Positions 9,260-18,024 of a DNA stretch of 64,000 nucleotides are shown here, in pieces (position 1 is the stretch's first letter; each line of letters starts with the position of its first letter). The translations under genes were made by a program, and so were the position numbers. Source of the DNA: Maricaulis sp048270095 (GTDB lineage: Bacteria; Pseudomonadota; Alphaproteobacteria; Caulobacterales; Maricaulaceae); NCBI RefSeq assembly GCF_048270095.1, contig NZ_JBLWTL010000015.1, positions 9,283-73,282 on the forward strand, given 5' to 3'. Below the pieces are notes generated by a model that saw only the letters and a program-made list of their open reading frames with translations, was not told where the DNA came from and did no database searches.

Positions 9260-10096
9260 ATGCGTTTCTTGACCGCAATTGTGCTTACTTGGATCACCGC
9301 ATCCACTTCCGCCCTGGCGCTGAATGTGCCGGCGGACGGGGGATTGAACCTCCCGCGCGCCGTGACGCCAATCATGGAGCGGATCGGCGAGTTCCACACC
9401 TTGCTGCTGTGGATCATCATTCCGATCACGCTCTTCGTCATGGCCCTGCTCGTCTGGTGCATGTGGCGTTACAATTCGAAGAATAACCCGGTCCCCAGCA
9501 AGAGCAGCCATAATACGATGCTCGAAGTGGTCTGGACCGCTCTGCCGGTTGTGATCCTGATCGCCATTTCGGTCTTCTCCTTCCCGCTTCTTTATTATCA
9601 AGAAGAGATTCCTGACGCCGATTTCACCATCAAGGCGACCGGAAACCAGTGGAACTGGACCTATGAGTATCCCGACCAGGGCGCGATGGAATATCTCTCC
9701 ATCATGGTTCCTGAAGCGGATCTCCAGCCGGGTCAGCACCGCAATCTCTCGGTCGATTACCCGCTGGTCGTGCCGATTAATGCGGTCGTCCGTCTGCAGG
9801 TGACCGCGACCGACGTGATCCACAATTTCGCAATGCCGGCCTTCGGGACCAAGATCGACGCCATTCCTGGCCGCATCAATGAGTCCTGGTTCCAGGTCAC
9901 AGAGGAAGGCACTTTCTACGGTCAGTGCTCGGAATTGTGCGGCCTCGGCCATGCCTTCATGCCGATCGAGGTTCGTGTCGTATCCCAGGACGTGTTTGAC
10001 GCCTGGATCGCGGCAGAGCCGGGTACGGATGAATCGAATGCCGTAATTGCCGCATACGAAGCCGCGCGGGATACGCGCCTGGCGCAACTCGATTAG
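9260..10096 (+). CDS. coxB: Cytochrome c oxidase subunit II
   Basis: 278-residue subunit II of the aa3-type oxidase, which takes electrons from cytochrome c through the CuA site. There is a signal peptide, two transmembrane helices (about residues 45-65 and 88-108) and a periplasmic cupredoxin domain. The CuA ligand motif GQCSELCGLGHAFM near residue 215 is complete, and the aromatic patch WNWTYEYP is present. Start at 9260 is preferred over an upstream ATG at 9245 because GGGGAAG immediately precedes it. First gene of the oxidase operon. Confidence 0.96.
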   Translation: MRFLTAIVLTWITASTSALALNVPADGGLNLPRAVTPIMERIGEFHTLLLWIIIPITLFVMALLVWCMWRYNSKNNPVPSKSSHNTMLEVVWTALPVVILIAISVFSFPLLYYQEEIPDADFTIKATGNQWNWTYEYPDQGAMEYLSIMVPEADLQPGQHRNLSVDYPLVVPINAVVRLQVTATDVIHNFAMPAFGTKIDAIPGRINESWFQVTEEGTFYGQCSELCGLGHAFMPIEVRVVSQDVFDAWIAAEPGTDESNAVIAAYEAARDTRLAQLD

Positions 10097-10110
10097 GAAT
10101 GGGCTGAACC

Positions 10111-11739
10111 ATGTCTGCTGACGCCGCAAATCACGACGCTCACATCCCAAGCATGTGGGACTGGAAGCGCTGGGTATTCTCGACCAATCACAAGGACATC
10201 GGCACGATGTACCTGATCTTCGCGATTCTCGCGGGGATTATTGGTGGCGGAATGTCCGGACTGATCCGTTGGGAACTGGCCGAGCCGGGCTTGCAGGTCT
10301 TCGACGGCATGGCGTTCGGCGGTTTCTTCGGCGATGCCCAGGGCTATAACGTCATCACCACGATGCACGGCCTGATCATGATCTTCTTCATGGTTATGCC
10401 GGCGATGATTGGCGGCTTCGGCAACTGGTTCGTGCCGCTGATGATCGGCGCGCCGGACATGGCCTTCCCGCGCATGAACAACATCTCCTTCTGGCTGCTG
10501 CCCTTCTCCTTTGCGCTGGCCCTGATGTCGATGTTCGTGCCGGGCGCGGGTGGTGCCAATGGTTTCGGTGGTGGCTGGGTCATGTATCCGCCGCTCTCGA
10601 CGATGGGTCATCCGGGCCCTGCGATGGATCTTCTGATCCTGTCGCTGCACATTGCCGGTATCAGCTCCATCCTCGGTGCGATCAATTTCATCACCACGAT
10701 TTTCAACATGCGCGCGCCGGGCATGACCATGCACAAGATGCCCTTGTTTGCCTGGTCGATCCTGGTCACCGTCTTCCTGCTTCTGCTCTCGCTGCCCGTG
10801 CTGGCCGGCGCCCTGACCATGCTGCTGACGGACCGTAATTTCGGCACCGCTTTCTTCGATCCCGCCGGTGGCGGCGATCCGGTGATGTATCAGCACCTGT
10901 TCTGGTTCTTCGGACACCCGGAAGTCTACATCCTGATCCTGCCCGGTTTCGGCATGGTCTCTCACATCGTCTCGACCTTCTCCAAGAAGCCGATCTTCGG
11001 CTATCTCGGCATGGCCTATGCCATGGTCTCGATCGGTGCGATCGGCTTCATTGTGTGGGCGCACCACATGTTCACCGTCGGTATGCCGGTTGACCTGAAA
11101 GCCTATTTCGTCGCCGCCACCATGGTGATCGCGGTGCCGACCGGCATCAAGATCTTCTCCTGGATTGCCACGATGTGGGGCGGTTCGATGGAATTGCGCA
11201 CGCCAATGCTGTGGGCGATCGGTTTCATCTTCCTGTTCACCGTTGGTGGCGTGACCGGCGTCGTGCTGGCCAATGCCGGCATCGATGTCTCGCTTCACGA
11301 CACCTATTACGTCGTCGCCCACTTCCACTATGTGCTGTCACTCGGCGCCGTGTTCGCGATCTTTGCCGGCTGGTATTACTGGTTCGAGAAGATCTGGGGC
11401 GTGAAATACAACTCCATCCTGGCCCGCTTGCAATTCCTCTTCTTCTTCGTGGGCGCCAATGTGATCTTCTTCCCGCAGCACTTCCTGGGTCTGCAGGGCA
11501 TGCCGCGCCGCTATGTCGACTACGCAGACGGCTTTGCCTTCTGGAACGGCGTTTCGTCCTGGGGCTATGTGATCATGCTGGTGGGTATGGTGCTGTTCTT
11601 CGCCGTGCTGATCGAGGCGGCACTGCGCCGTCGCAAGGCTGACGCCAATCCATGGGGCGAAGGCGCCACCACGCTGGAGTGGACCTTGTCCTCACCGCCG
11701 CCTTTCCATCAGTTCAACGAGCTGCCACGGATCAAATAG
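10111..11739 (+). CDS. coxA: Cytochrome c oxidase subunit I
   Basis: Catalytic haem-copper subunit of the aa3 oxidase, 542 residues with about 12 transmembrane helices. Visible ligands are the low-spin haem histidine in the MHGLIM segment, the CuB and cross-linked tyrosine motif FFGHPEVYILILPGFG, the CuB histidines in AHHMFTVG, and the haem a/a3 histidines in VAHFHYVLS. It starts 14 bases after coxB. It reduces O2 to water and pumps protons in the inner membrane. Confidence 0.97.
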   Translation: MSADAANHDAHIPSMWDWKRWVFSTNHKDIGTMYLIFAILAGIIGGGMSGLIRWELAEPGLQVFDGMAFGGFFGDAQGYNVITTMHGLIMIFFMVMPAMIGGFGNWFVPLMIGAPDMAFPRMNNISFWLLPFSFALALMSMFVPGAGGANGFGGGWVMYPPLSTMGHPGPAMDLLILSLHIAGISSILGAINFITTIFNMRAPGMTMHKMPLFAWSILVTVFLLLLSLPVLAGALTMLLTDRNFGTAFFDPAGGGDPVMYQHLFWFFGHPEVYILILPGFGMVSHIVSTFSKKPIFGYLGMAYAMVSIGAIGFIVWAHHMFTVGMPVDLKAYFVAATMVIAVPTGIKIFSWIATMWGGSMELRTPMLWAIGFIFLFTVGGVTGVVLANAGIDVSLHDTYYVVAHFHYVLSLGAVFAIFAGWYYWFEKIWGVKYNSILARLQFLFFFVGANVIFFPQHFLGLQGMPRRYVDYADGFAFWNGVSSWGYVIMLVGMVLFFAVLIEAALRRRKADANPWGEGATTLEWTLSSPPPFHQFNELPRIK

Positions 11740-11744
11740 GCGCC

Positions 11745-12740
11745 ATGGCGGATACTTCCACCAACTCCGGCGTTCATCGCACTGAGGGCGGGGCCGTTTC
11801 AACGGCCTCGCCCCGCGATTATTTTGACCTGATGAAGCCGCGTGTGATGACGCTCGTCGTCTTCACCGCCTGCGCCGGTCTGGTCGCTGCTCCGGTCGAT
11901 ATGGATCCGGTTCTGGCAGCGATCGCGATTCTCAGCCTGGCCGTGGGTGCCGGTGCGGCCGGTGCGCTCAACATGGCCTATGACGCCGATATCGATGCCA
12001 TCATGCAGCGCACCCGCAAGCGGCCCATCCCGCGCGGGGCTGTCAGCAAGGCCGATGCCTATGGCCTGGGCATTATCGCCTCCATCCTGTCGGTATTGAT
12101 GATGGCGCTGGCGAGCAATTATCTTGCCGCCGGCCTTCTCGCTTTCTCGATCTTCTTCTACGCCGTCATCTATTCGATGTTTCTCAAGCGCTCGACGCCG
12201 CAGAATATCGTCATTGGCGGCGCCGCCGGCGCTTTCCCGCCGATGATTGGCTGGGTCGCCGCGACCGGCCATATCTCGCTCGATGCCTTCATTCTCTTCA
12301 TGATCATCCTGCTGTGGACGCCGCCGCATACCTGGGCGCTGGCGCTCTATAAATGCGGCGATTATGCCGCCGCCGGCATTCCGATGATGCCGGTCGCCAA
12401 AGGGCCGAAATCCACCCGGCTGCAAATCCTGCTCTATTCCATCGTGCTGGTTGTCTTCGCCGGTGCACCTGTGCTGACCGGCCTTGGCGGTATCGCCTAT
12501 GCCCTGACTTCGCTCGGCGGCGGGGCCCTCTTCCTGCTGCTCGCCTGGCGGGTGTTCAACTCACGCGCCGGTGAAGCCGGTTCGGCCGAGGAGGGCGCGC
12601 TCTATGCCGTCCGCGCCGGCGACAAGGCTGCGCGCGACCTGTTCGCCTATTCCATCGGTTATCTCACCGTCCTTTTTGCCGCATTGATTATTGAGCACGG
12701 ATTTGGTGCCTATATGTCGGTCCCGGGAGTAGGTGGATGA
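11745..12740 (+). CDS. ctaB: Protohaem IX farnesyltransferase (haem O synthase)
   Basis: UbiA-family membrane prenyltransferase that adds a farnesyl group to haem b, giving haem O for the oxidase. The first aspartate-rich motif NMAYDADIDAIMQRT and the following RPIPRG match haem O synthases; there are about nine helices over 331 residues. The ATG at 11745, five bases after coxA, gives MADTSTNSG; the frame remains open upstream inside coxA, which I discount. It overlaps the next gene by four bases (ATGA). No haem A synthase (ctaA) is in the window. Confidence 0.95.
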   Translation: MADTSTNSGVHRTEGGAVSTASPRDYFDLMKPRVMTLVVFTACAGLVAAPVDMDPVLAAIAILSLAVGAGAAGALNMAYDADIDAIMQRTRKRPIPRGAVSKADAYGLGIIASILSVLMMALASNYLAAGLLAFSIFFYAVIYSMFLKRSTPQNIVIGGAAGAFPPMIGWVAATGHISLDAFILFMIILLWTPPHTWALALYKCGDYAAAGIPMMPVAKGPKSTRLQILLYSIVLVVFAGAPVLTGLGGIAYALTSLGGGALFLLLAWRVFNSRAGEAGSAEEGALYAVRAGDKAARDLFAYSIGYLTVLFAALIIEHGFGAYMSVPGVGG

Positions 12741-12994
12741 GCGATATCAAGGACGACACTCTGAAGACTGACGCGCCGGCGGCGACGCCGCCTGAGCCGG
12801 CCAGCCAGTCTGTGTTCCAGGCCCATGAAGGCGTGCCGACCGGGGAATTCGTCGCGCTGACGCCCGAGCAGACCGCAGCACGCAAGCGCCGCAATATTGC
12901 GATCGGCCTGAGCCTGCTGGCTTTTTGCGCCCTGGTCTTCGTCGTCACCGTGATCCGGATCGGGCAGAATTTCGCCGAGGCGGGTGCGGTATGA
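12737..12994 (+). CDS. Small single-span membrane protein of the cox operon (CoxF-like)
   Basis: 85-residue protein with a polar, Pro/Ala-rich N-terminus and one transmembrane helix near the C-terminus (IAIGLSLLAFCALVFVVTVI). Position between ctaB and ctaG, with ATGA overlaps on both sides, matches the small CoxF-type proteins of alphaproteobacterial oxidase operons. Assignment rests mainly on synteny, size and topology. A role in oxidase assembly or stability is plausible but not shown by the sequence. Confidence 0.75.
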   Translation: MSDIKDDTLKTDAPAATPPEPASQSVFQAHEGVPTGEFVALTPEQTAARKRRNIAIGLSLLAFCALVFVVTVIRIGQNFAEAGAV

Positions 12995-13554
12995 AGGCGT
13001 CCCTCGACAAGAATGCGCGCGTCGCGCTGTTTGCCGGCGTCGCAGCTGTGACCATGGTCGGCGCTGCGTTCGCGTCCGTGCCACTCTACAGCCTGTTCTG
13101 CCAGGTGACCGGCTATGGCGGTACAACCCAGGTCGCGCTTGGCGAAGCGGGTGAAGTGCTCGACCGCGAAATGACCGTCCTGTTCGACGCCAATACGGGC
13201 CGCGGCCTGCCCTGGGAGTTCGAGCCGGTACAGCGCTCGCTGACCCTGAATGTCGGCGAGAGCGGCCTGGCCTACTACCGGGCGACCAATACCTCCAATC
13301 ACCGTATCACCGGCGTGGCGACTTATAATGTGGCGCCATTCAAGGCGGCGACCTATTTCTCCAAGATTGAGTGTTTCTGCTTTACAGAACAAACGCTTGA
13401 GCCCGGCGAAAGCATTGATATGCCGGTCCTGTTCTTTGTCGATCCGCTGATCGCCGAAGAGCGTTTCCTGGATGATGTTCACACCATCACCCTGTCCTAT
13501 ACGTTTTTTGAAACCGATGAGGCTGCGTCTTCGCCAAGCGATGCCGCGCCTTAG
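12991..13554 (+). CDS. ctaG: Cytochrome c oxidase assembly protein CtaG (Cox11)
   Basis: 187-residue copper chaperone that delivers copper to the CuB site of subunit I. One N-terminal membrane anchor precedes the segment PLYSLFCQVTGYGG, and a periplasmic domain contains the Cu-binding ECFCF motif near residue 127. The ATG at 12991 overlaps the stop of the CoxF-like gene by four bases, indicating translational coupling. A longer in-frame start at 12925 lies inside the previous gene and is unlikely. Confidence 0.95.
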   Translation: MKASLDKNARVALFAGVAAVTMVGAAFASVPLYSLFCQVTGYGGTTQVALGEAGEVLDREMTVLFDANTGRGLPWEFEPVQRSLTLNVGESGLAYYRATNTSNHRITGVATYNVAPFKAATYFSKIECFCFTEQTLEPGESIDMPVLFFVDPLIAEERFLDDVHTITLSYTFFETDEAASSPSDAAP

Positions 13555-13624
13555 CATTGAACCTTTGTCCCGTCGCGGTTATCACCGCCCGACAGGACTG
13601 ATTTGAAGTCGCAGGAGATTCGCG

Positions 13625-14464
13625 ATGGCTGGGCATGCCGTAAAGCACGATTACCACTTGGTCGATCCGAGCCCGTGGCCGTTTGTCGGCTCGCTGGGCG
13701 TATTCCTTCTGGCGCTTGGCGCCGTGGGCAATATGAAAGGCCTTGTCGGTCCCGATCATCCGCTCGCCATCCTCTATGCTGATGGCGGTTGGGGCGGTCT
13801 GATCCTCGGCTTCGCCGTGGTCATCTACACGATGATCGGCTGGTGGGGCGATGTGATCAAGGAATCCAACCGCGGTGATCACACGCCTGTGGTGGATATC
13901 GGCCTTCGCTACGGCATGATCATGTTCATCGCGTCTGAAGTGATGTTCTTTGTCGCCTGGTTCTGGGTCTTTTTCGAATACGCGATCTTCCATGAAGTCC
14001 GCATCGATCCGGCCCTGGCCTCCTGGCCGCCGGCCGGGATCGAGACTTTCGACCCCTGGCACATCCCGCTGATGAACACGCTGGTCCTGTTGCTCTCCGG
14101 CACGACCGTGACCTGGGCTCACCATGCCCTGCAGCATGATGATCGCAAGGGTGCCAAGCTCGGCCTCCTTTTGACCGTCATTCTCGGCCTCTGCTTCACG
14201 GCGCTGCAGGCGATCGAATACGCCGAAGCCGGCTTCTCGATTTCCGGCAATCTGTATGGTTCGGCCTTCTTCATGGCGACGGGCTTTCATGGCGCCCACG
14301 TCATTATCGGCACCATCTTCCTGGCCGTCTGCCTGTTCCGCCTGATGGCGGGCCAGATGTCCGCCAAGAAGCATTTCGGTCTCGAGGCTGCGGCCTGGTA
14401 CTGGCACTTCGTTGATGTGGTCTGGCTCTTCCTGTTCACCTTCGTCTACGTCGTTTACCAGTAA
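13625..14464 (+). CDS. coxC: Cytochrome c oxidase subunit III
   Basis: 279-residue, seven-helix subunit III of the aa3 oxidase. Typical motifs are SEVMFFVAWFWVFFE around residue 100 and WHFVDVVWLFLF near the C-terminus. A GGAG Shine-Dalgarno lies before the ATG. The 70-base gap after ctaG holds no gene. Subunit III stabilises the catalytic core and proton uptake. Confidence 0.96.
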   Translation: MAGHAVKHDYHLVDPSPWPFVGSLGVFLLALGAVGNMKGLVGPDHPLAILYADGGWGGLILGFAVVIYTMIGWWGDVIKESNRGDHTPVVDIGLRYGMIMFIASEVMFFVAWFWVFFEYAIFHEVRIDPALASWPPAGIETFDPWHIPLMNTLVLLLSGTTVTWAHHALQHDDRKGAKLGLLLTVILGLCFTALQAIEYAEAGFSISGNLYGSAFFMATGFHGAHVIIGTIFLAVCLFRLMAGQMSAKKHFGLEAAAWYWHFVDVVWLFLFTFVYVVYQ

Positions 14465-14475
14465 CCGGAACGGAT

Positions 14476-14838
14476 ATGGAAAAACCCTCCCCCTTCGCCG
14501 CCGGCCTCTCGGGTCGCTGTCCGAAGTGTGGGGAGGGGGCCATGTTCAAGGGCCTGTTGGCGCTCGCGCCGCGTTGCGATGCGTGCGGCGCCGATTTCGA
14601 GAGCGCCGATGTCGGTGATGGTGCGGCGGTGTTCGCGCTCTTCATTGTCGGTTTCCTTGCCATCGTGCTCTTCCTGCTGACGGCGGTCGCCTTCCGGGGC
14701 CTGCCCTGGTGGGGGCATATGATCATCCAGGTCCCGTTTATCTTTGGCGCGTCCATTCTGTGTCTGCGTCCGCTCAAGGGCCTGCTCTTTGCGCTGCAGT
14801 TCGAGCATGACGCACAACAGGGCCGGCTCGACGATTAG
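14476..14838 (+). CDS. DUF983 family membrane protein
   Basis: 120-residue protein with two CxxC pairs near the N-terminus (CPKCGEG and CDACGAD), suggesting a zinc-ribbon-like metal site, followed by two transmembrane helices (about residues 52-75 and 82-104). DUF983 proteins are regularly found between coxC and SURF1 in alphaproteobacteria, as here. A part in oxidase biogenesis is inferred from this synteny only. Confidence 0.87.
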   Translation: MEKPSPFAAGLSGRCPKCGEGAMFKGLLALAPRCDACGADFESADVGDGAAVFALFIVGFLAIVLFLLTAVAFRGLPWWGHMIIQVPFIFGASILCLRPLKGLLFALQFEHDAQQGRLDD

Positions 14839-14886
14839 GCCAGGCTCCGGCCCTGGCTCGCACCCGGGGAGGTGAGGACGACCCTC

Positions 14887-15570
14887 ATGCCATATTTCAG
14901 ACCGCTCCCCGTCCTGACCGTCTTCAGCGCGCTCGCGCTCGCCCTGCTCCTGACACTGGGCGTGTGGCAGATGCAGCGCATGGAGTGGAAGGCGCAGCGC
15001 ATCGCCGCCTATGCCGAACGCGGCGCTGTGACCTCCTTCCGCGAGGCGCTGTGTGGCGCGCATGCCGGTGTCTTCGGCCCGAGCATCACCGCCCCGGCAC
15101 CCCTGGCCGGGCCGCAATTGCGCTATTACGCCCTGCGCGGCCAGCCGGGCTGGGTCCGGATCGGACGGATGCCCGCACCCGCCTGCACTCCGGACGAGCC
15201 GCAGCGCTATCTGTTTGTGGAATCGGGCTTTGAGGATCTGGACGGCACTATCATCGCCCGGCCACAAGCCTGGCGCCTGGAAGTGTTTCCCAGGCCGGGA
15301 CGCTTCGCCAGCGGAAACGATCCGGATACCAATCAGTGGTATATCTTTGATCGGGACATGATGGCGCAGGCCCTCGACACGGACCCCGGCCAGGTGCTCG
15401 AAGTCTGGGCCCGGGCCGATCTGGGTCTGCCGACCAGCCTGAGCCAGACGCCGCCGTCCAAGCATCTGGGCTATGCGGTGACCTGGTTTGGATTGGCGGC
15501 GGCATTGATTGGTGTGTATCTGGCTTTGCACATCGCCCGCGGGCGATTGCGGCCAGCAGCCAGGCCGTAG
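14887..15570 (+). CDS. SURF1 family cytochrome oxidase biogenesis protein
   Basis: SURF1/Shy1 homologue involved in haem a insertion into subunit I. The 227-residue protein has two transmembrane helices bracketing a periplasmic domain. The first ends in GVWQMQRMEWK, and the last begins HLGYAVTWFGLA; both are family hallmarks. I use the ATG at 14887, about 8 bases after a strong AGGTGAGGA; an alternative GTG at 14872 lies inside that SD-like stretch. Last evident gene of the oxidase operon. Confidence 0.92.
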   Translation: MPYFRPLPVLTVFSALALALLLTLGVWQMQRMEWKAQRIAAYAERGAVTSFREALCGAHAGVFGPSITAPAPLAGPQLRYYALRGQPGWVRIGRMPAPACTPDEPQRYLFVESGFEDLDGTIIARPQAWRLEVFPRPGRFASGNDPDTNQWYIFDRDMMAQALDTDPGQVLEVWARADLGLPTSLSQTPPSKHLGYAVTWFGLAAALIGVYLALHIARGRLRPAARP

Positions 15571-15621
15571 CAGACGACGCGTAAACAGCCGGCAGAGAAA
15601 CGGCAGGACAGGAGCAGGCGA

Positions 15622-16200
15622 GTGGCAGTTTGGCGCGACGTGGAAATCGAACAATCCCTGATGGCCCAGGGCATCCGCCTGAGCGCGCCGACGCTCGAGG
15701 ATTATGAAAACTGGGCCAAGCTACGTGGCGCCAGCCGCAGTCATACCGAGCCGTGGGAGCCTGCCTGGACAGCCGATGAGCTCAGTCGCAGCGCGTTCAA
15801 GCGCCGCCTCGAACGCTATCAGATCGACCGTCAATCGGGGGCCGGCTACCCCTTCTTCGTTTTCCGCAGCCGCGACAATGTCCTGCTCGGCGCCTGCAAT
15901 CTCAACAATGTCCGCCGCGGTGTCCAGCAGAGCGCCGATATCGGCTATTGGATCGGAACTCCTTATATTCGTCAGGGACATACGCGCATGGCCGTGCGGC
16001 GTATCATGGCCTTTGCCTTTGACAATCTCGGCCTCCACCGGGTCGAGGCGGCCTGCCGTCCGGAGAACAGGGCCTCACGCAAACTGCTCAAAAGTATCGG
16101 TTTCCAGTTCGAGGGCCGCGCGCGTGCTTTCCTCAATATTGCCGGCGAATGGCATGATCATGATCGTTTCGCGCTGCTCAATACCGATCCGAGACTATGA
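15622..16200 (+). CDS. GNAT N-acetyltransferase, RimJ type
   Basis: 192-residue acetyl-CoA-dependent N-acetyltransferase. The RimJ/RimL pattern is clear: IRLSAPTLEDYENWAKLR at the start, GYWIGTPYIRQGHTRMAVR for the acetyl-CoA pyrophosphate loop, and ENRASRKLLKSIGFQFEG at the end. The substrate may be the N-terminus of ribosomal protein S5 but cannot be fixed from sequence. A GTG start at 15622 has AGGAG about 8 bases upstream. Its stop overlaps the EAL gene by ATGA. Confidence 0.88.
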   Translation: MAVWRDVEIEQSLMAQGIRLSAPTLEDYENWAKLRGASRSHTEPWEPAWTADELSRSAFKRRLERYQIDRQSGAGYPFFVFRSRDNVLLGACNLNNVRRGVQQSADIGYWIGTPYIRQGHTRMAVRRIMAFAFDNLGLHRVEAACRPENRASRKLLKSIGFQFEGRARAFLNIAGEWHDHDRFALLNTDPRL

Positions 16201-17333
16201 CATCGGTTGATTTCGAGAGCGGCGCACGCGCCGCCGGAGCGGTCGCCTTTGCGATTGAACTCGATCGGGGTGGCCAGATCCGCTTTACCGGGGCACTCGA
16301 ACCCTTCGGGCTGGAGCAGACCACATTCAACTGGAGCGCATTTTGCGCTCGGCTCGGCCCCGCCGACCATGCCAGGCTTGATGCGGCGCTTCGCGGCGAC
16401 CAGCTCGACCTGCGTATCCGGCTGATCGGCGAGACGGGGGGCGTGGCCTATGTTCGCCTGCTCGGACGCCGCGTCGGCGGACAAAGATTTGAAGGCCTTA
16501 TGACGCCCGCCGGCCTGAGCGGGGAGGGTGTATTGCGCATCCGTGAAGAACACGCCCTGGCCAATGCCGTCGCCGCCGGTGAAGTCATCGCCTGGTATCA
16601 GCCCATTATTGCCCTGGAGACCGGCCGCCTGGCAGGCTTCGAAGCGCTGGCGCGCTGGGAGCGCCCCGGCGTCGGCGTTCTGGCGCCGCAGGACTTCCTC
16701 GCCATGGCCGATGATCTCGACCTGCTCGACCGGATCAGTACCGAAGTGCGGGCCTCGGCGATCGCCGACCTGTCGCTGTGGCGAACGGTTTGCGAGGGCG
16801 GCAGCGAGCTATTCGTCGCGGCCAATGCGACGGTGAGCGAATTGGTCTCGCCGGCATTCCCCGATGCCCTGCTGGAGGCCGTGCGCCAGGCGGAATTGCC
16901 CGCCGGGGCCTTCAAGCTCGAGATCGCCGAGACCGAAATCATGCGCGACCCCGATCTCGCTGCGGGTGTTATGGCGCGTCTGTCGGCCGGGGGTATCGCG
17001 CTGGCGCTGGATGATTTCGGTACCGGCTATTCATCGCTGGCCCGGCTGGAAATGCTGCCCTTCGATGTCGTCAAGATCGACCGCTATTTCGTCCGCGCCA
17101 TGGCCGCCAATGAGAGCGCCGGCACAGTGGTGCAATCCGTGATCCAGCTGGCCCGGCATTTCGGCATGAAAGTCGTCGCCGAAGGCATTGAGAGCGCCGA
17201 GAGTGGGGACGGCCTGCGGGCGATGGGGTGTGATTTTGGCCAGGGCTATCGCTATGCCGGCGCCTTGGCCCCCGATCAGGCCCTGCTCGCCGTACGTCAT
17301 GGGCTGGAAGGCCGCTTCCTGCCGCCGGCCTGA
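16197..17333 (+). CDS. EAL-domain cyclic-di-GMP phosphodiesterase
   Basis: 378-residue protein with an N-terminal 110-residue region resembling a PAS-like sensor and an EAL domain from about residue 120 to the end. Catalytic positions are present: GFEALARW, Asn in AANATVSEL, EIAETE, LDDFGTGYSS, the Lys of VVKIDRYF, and VAEGIES. It therefore looks active in hydrolysing c-di-GMP. There is no GGDEF partner domain and no membrane segment. The start codon overlaps the acetyltransferase stop, so the two are probably co-translated. Confidence 0.9.
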   Translation: MTSVDFESGARAAGAVAFAIELDRGGQIRFTGALEPFGLEQTTFNWSAFCARLGPADHARLDAALRGDQLDLRIRLIGETGGVAYVRLLGRRVGGQRFEGLMTPAGLSGEGVLRIREEHALANAVAAGEVIAWYQPIIALETGRLAGFEALARWERPGVGVLAPQDFLAMADDLDLLDRISTEVRASAIADLSLWRTVCEGGSELFVAANATVSELVSPAFPDALLEAVRQAELPAGAFKLEIAETEIMRDPDLAAGVMARLSAGGIALALDDFGTGYSSLARLEMLPFDVVKIDRYFVRAMAANESAGTVVQSVIQLARHFGMKVVAEGIESAESGDGLRAMGCDFGQGYRYAGALAPDQALLAVRHGLEGRFLPPA

Positions 17334-17337
17334 CGGG

Positions 17338-17925
17338 TCAGGCAGTGCCGGATGCACCCGACAAATGCTCGGGTGTGACGCCCAGTACAGCCAGCGCGTT
17401 TTCCCACTTCCCCTCGATATCCGTACTGAACACCAGCGCTTCATCAGCATCGGCGACCAGCCAGGCATTGGCCGCGAGCTCGTCCTCGAGCTGTCCCGAA
17501 CCCCAGCCGGCATAGCCCAGCGCCAGCATCGCACAGCGCGGCGGCGTGTTCGAGGCCATCGCATCGAGCGCATCCTTGGTCGAGGACAGGCCGATATCGG
17601 CGGTCACGGCGAGCGTCGAATCAATGGTCTCGAAGTCATTGGTGTGCAGCACAAAACCGCGTTGCCGCTCGACCGGACCGCCCTGCAGGACCGGCCGGTC
17701 AATCGTGTCTTCGGTGGTCTCGACGCCGAGCTGTTTGAAGACTTCGGGCAGGCGCAATCCGTCGACGCGCTTGTTGAGCACGATGCCCATCGCGTGTTCC
17801 GCCGAGTGGTCACACATCAGGATCACCGAGTGGTCGAAGCGCGGGTCGCCAATGCCCGGGGAAGCGATCAGGAGTTTGCCGTTCAGGAAGCCGTCGGGCG
17901 GCGAATTTGAATCATCACTGCTCAT
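17338..17925 (-). CDS. yqgE: YqgE/AlgH family protein (DUF179)
   Basis: 195-residue soluble protein of the YqgE/AlgH family, whose biochemical function is not established. Family features: GKLLIASPGIGDPRFDHSVI near the start, MGIVLNKR, QGGPVERQRGFVLH, and GYAGWGSGQLEDEL in the second half. It converges with the EAL gene with a gap of four bases, and diverges from the peroxiredoxin gene. Confidence 0.93.
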   Translation of the reverse strand: MSSDDSNSPPDGFLNGKLLIASPGIGDPRFDHSVILMCDHSAEHAMGIVLNKRVDGLRLPEVFKQLGVETTEDTIDRPVLQGGPVERQRGFVLHTNDFETIDSTLAVTADIGLSSTKDALDAMASNTPPRCAMLALGYAGWGSGQLEDELAANAWLVADADEALVFSTDIEGKWENALAVLGVTPEHLSGASGTA

Positions 17926-17978
17926 AACCTCATGATGCAGCCAAAAAGGGGGATGCGTCCAGCCGCGTTCCCGCTATC

Positions 17979-18007
17979 TTGCCGTGCGCAATCGCGACTA
18001 GTCTTAT
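17979..18007 (+). promoter_or_regulatory. Candidate promoter of the peroxiredoxin gene
   Basis: TTGCCG, a 17-bp spacer and TCTTAT end 18 bases before the peroxiredoxin ATG, in the 99-bp divergent gap. It is a moderate match only. No OxyR-like palindrome was recognised. Confidence 0.35.
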
Positions 18008-18024
18008 CAGCAGGAGAAACAGCC

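Noticed and set aside
10093..11328. 411-codon minus-strand frame opposite coxA
   Set aside because: Very rich in His, Asp and Arg, as expected from reading membrane-protein codons backwards.
14839..14862. Hairpin GCCAGG/CCTGGC between DUF983 and SURF1 as a terminator
   Set aside because: Stem is only six pairs with no T run, and SURF1 normally belongs to the same operon.
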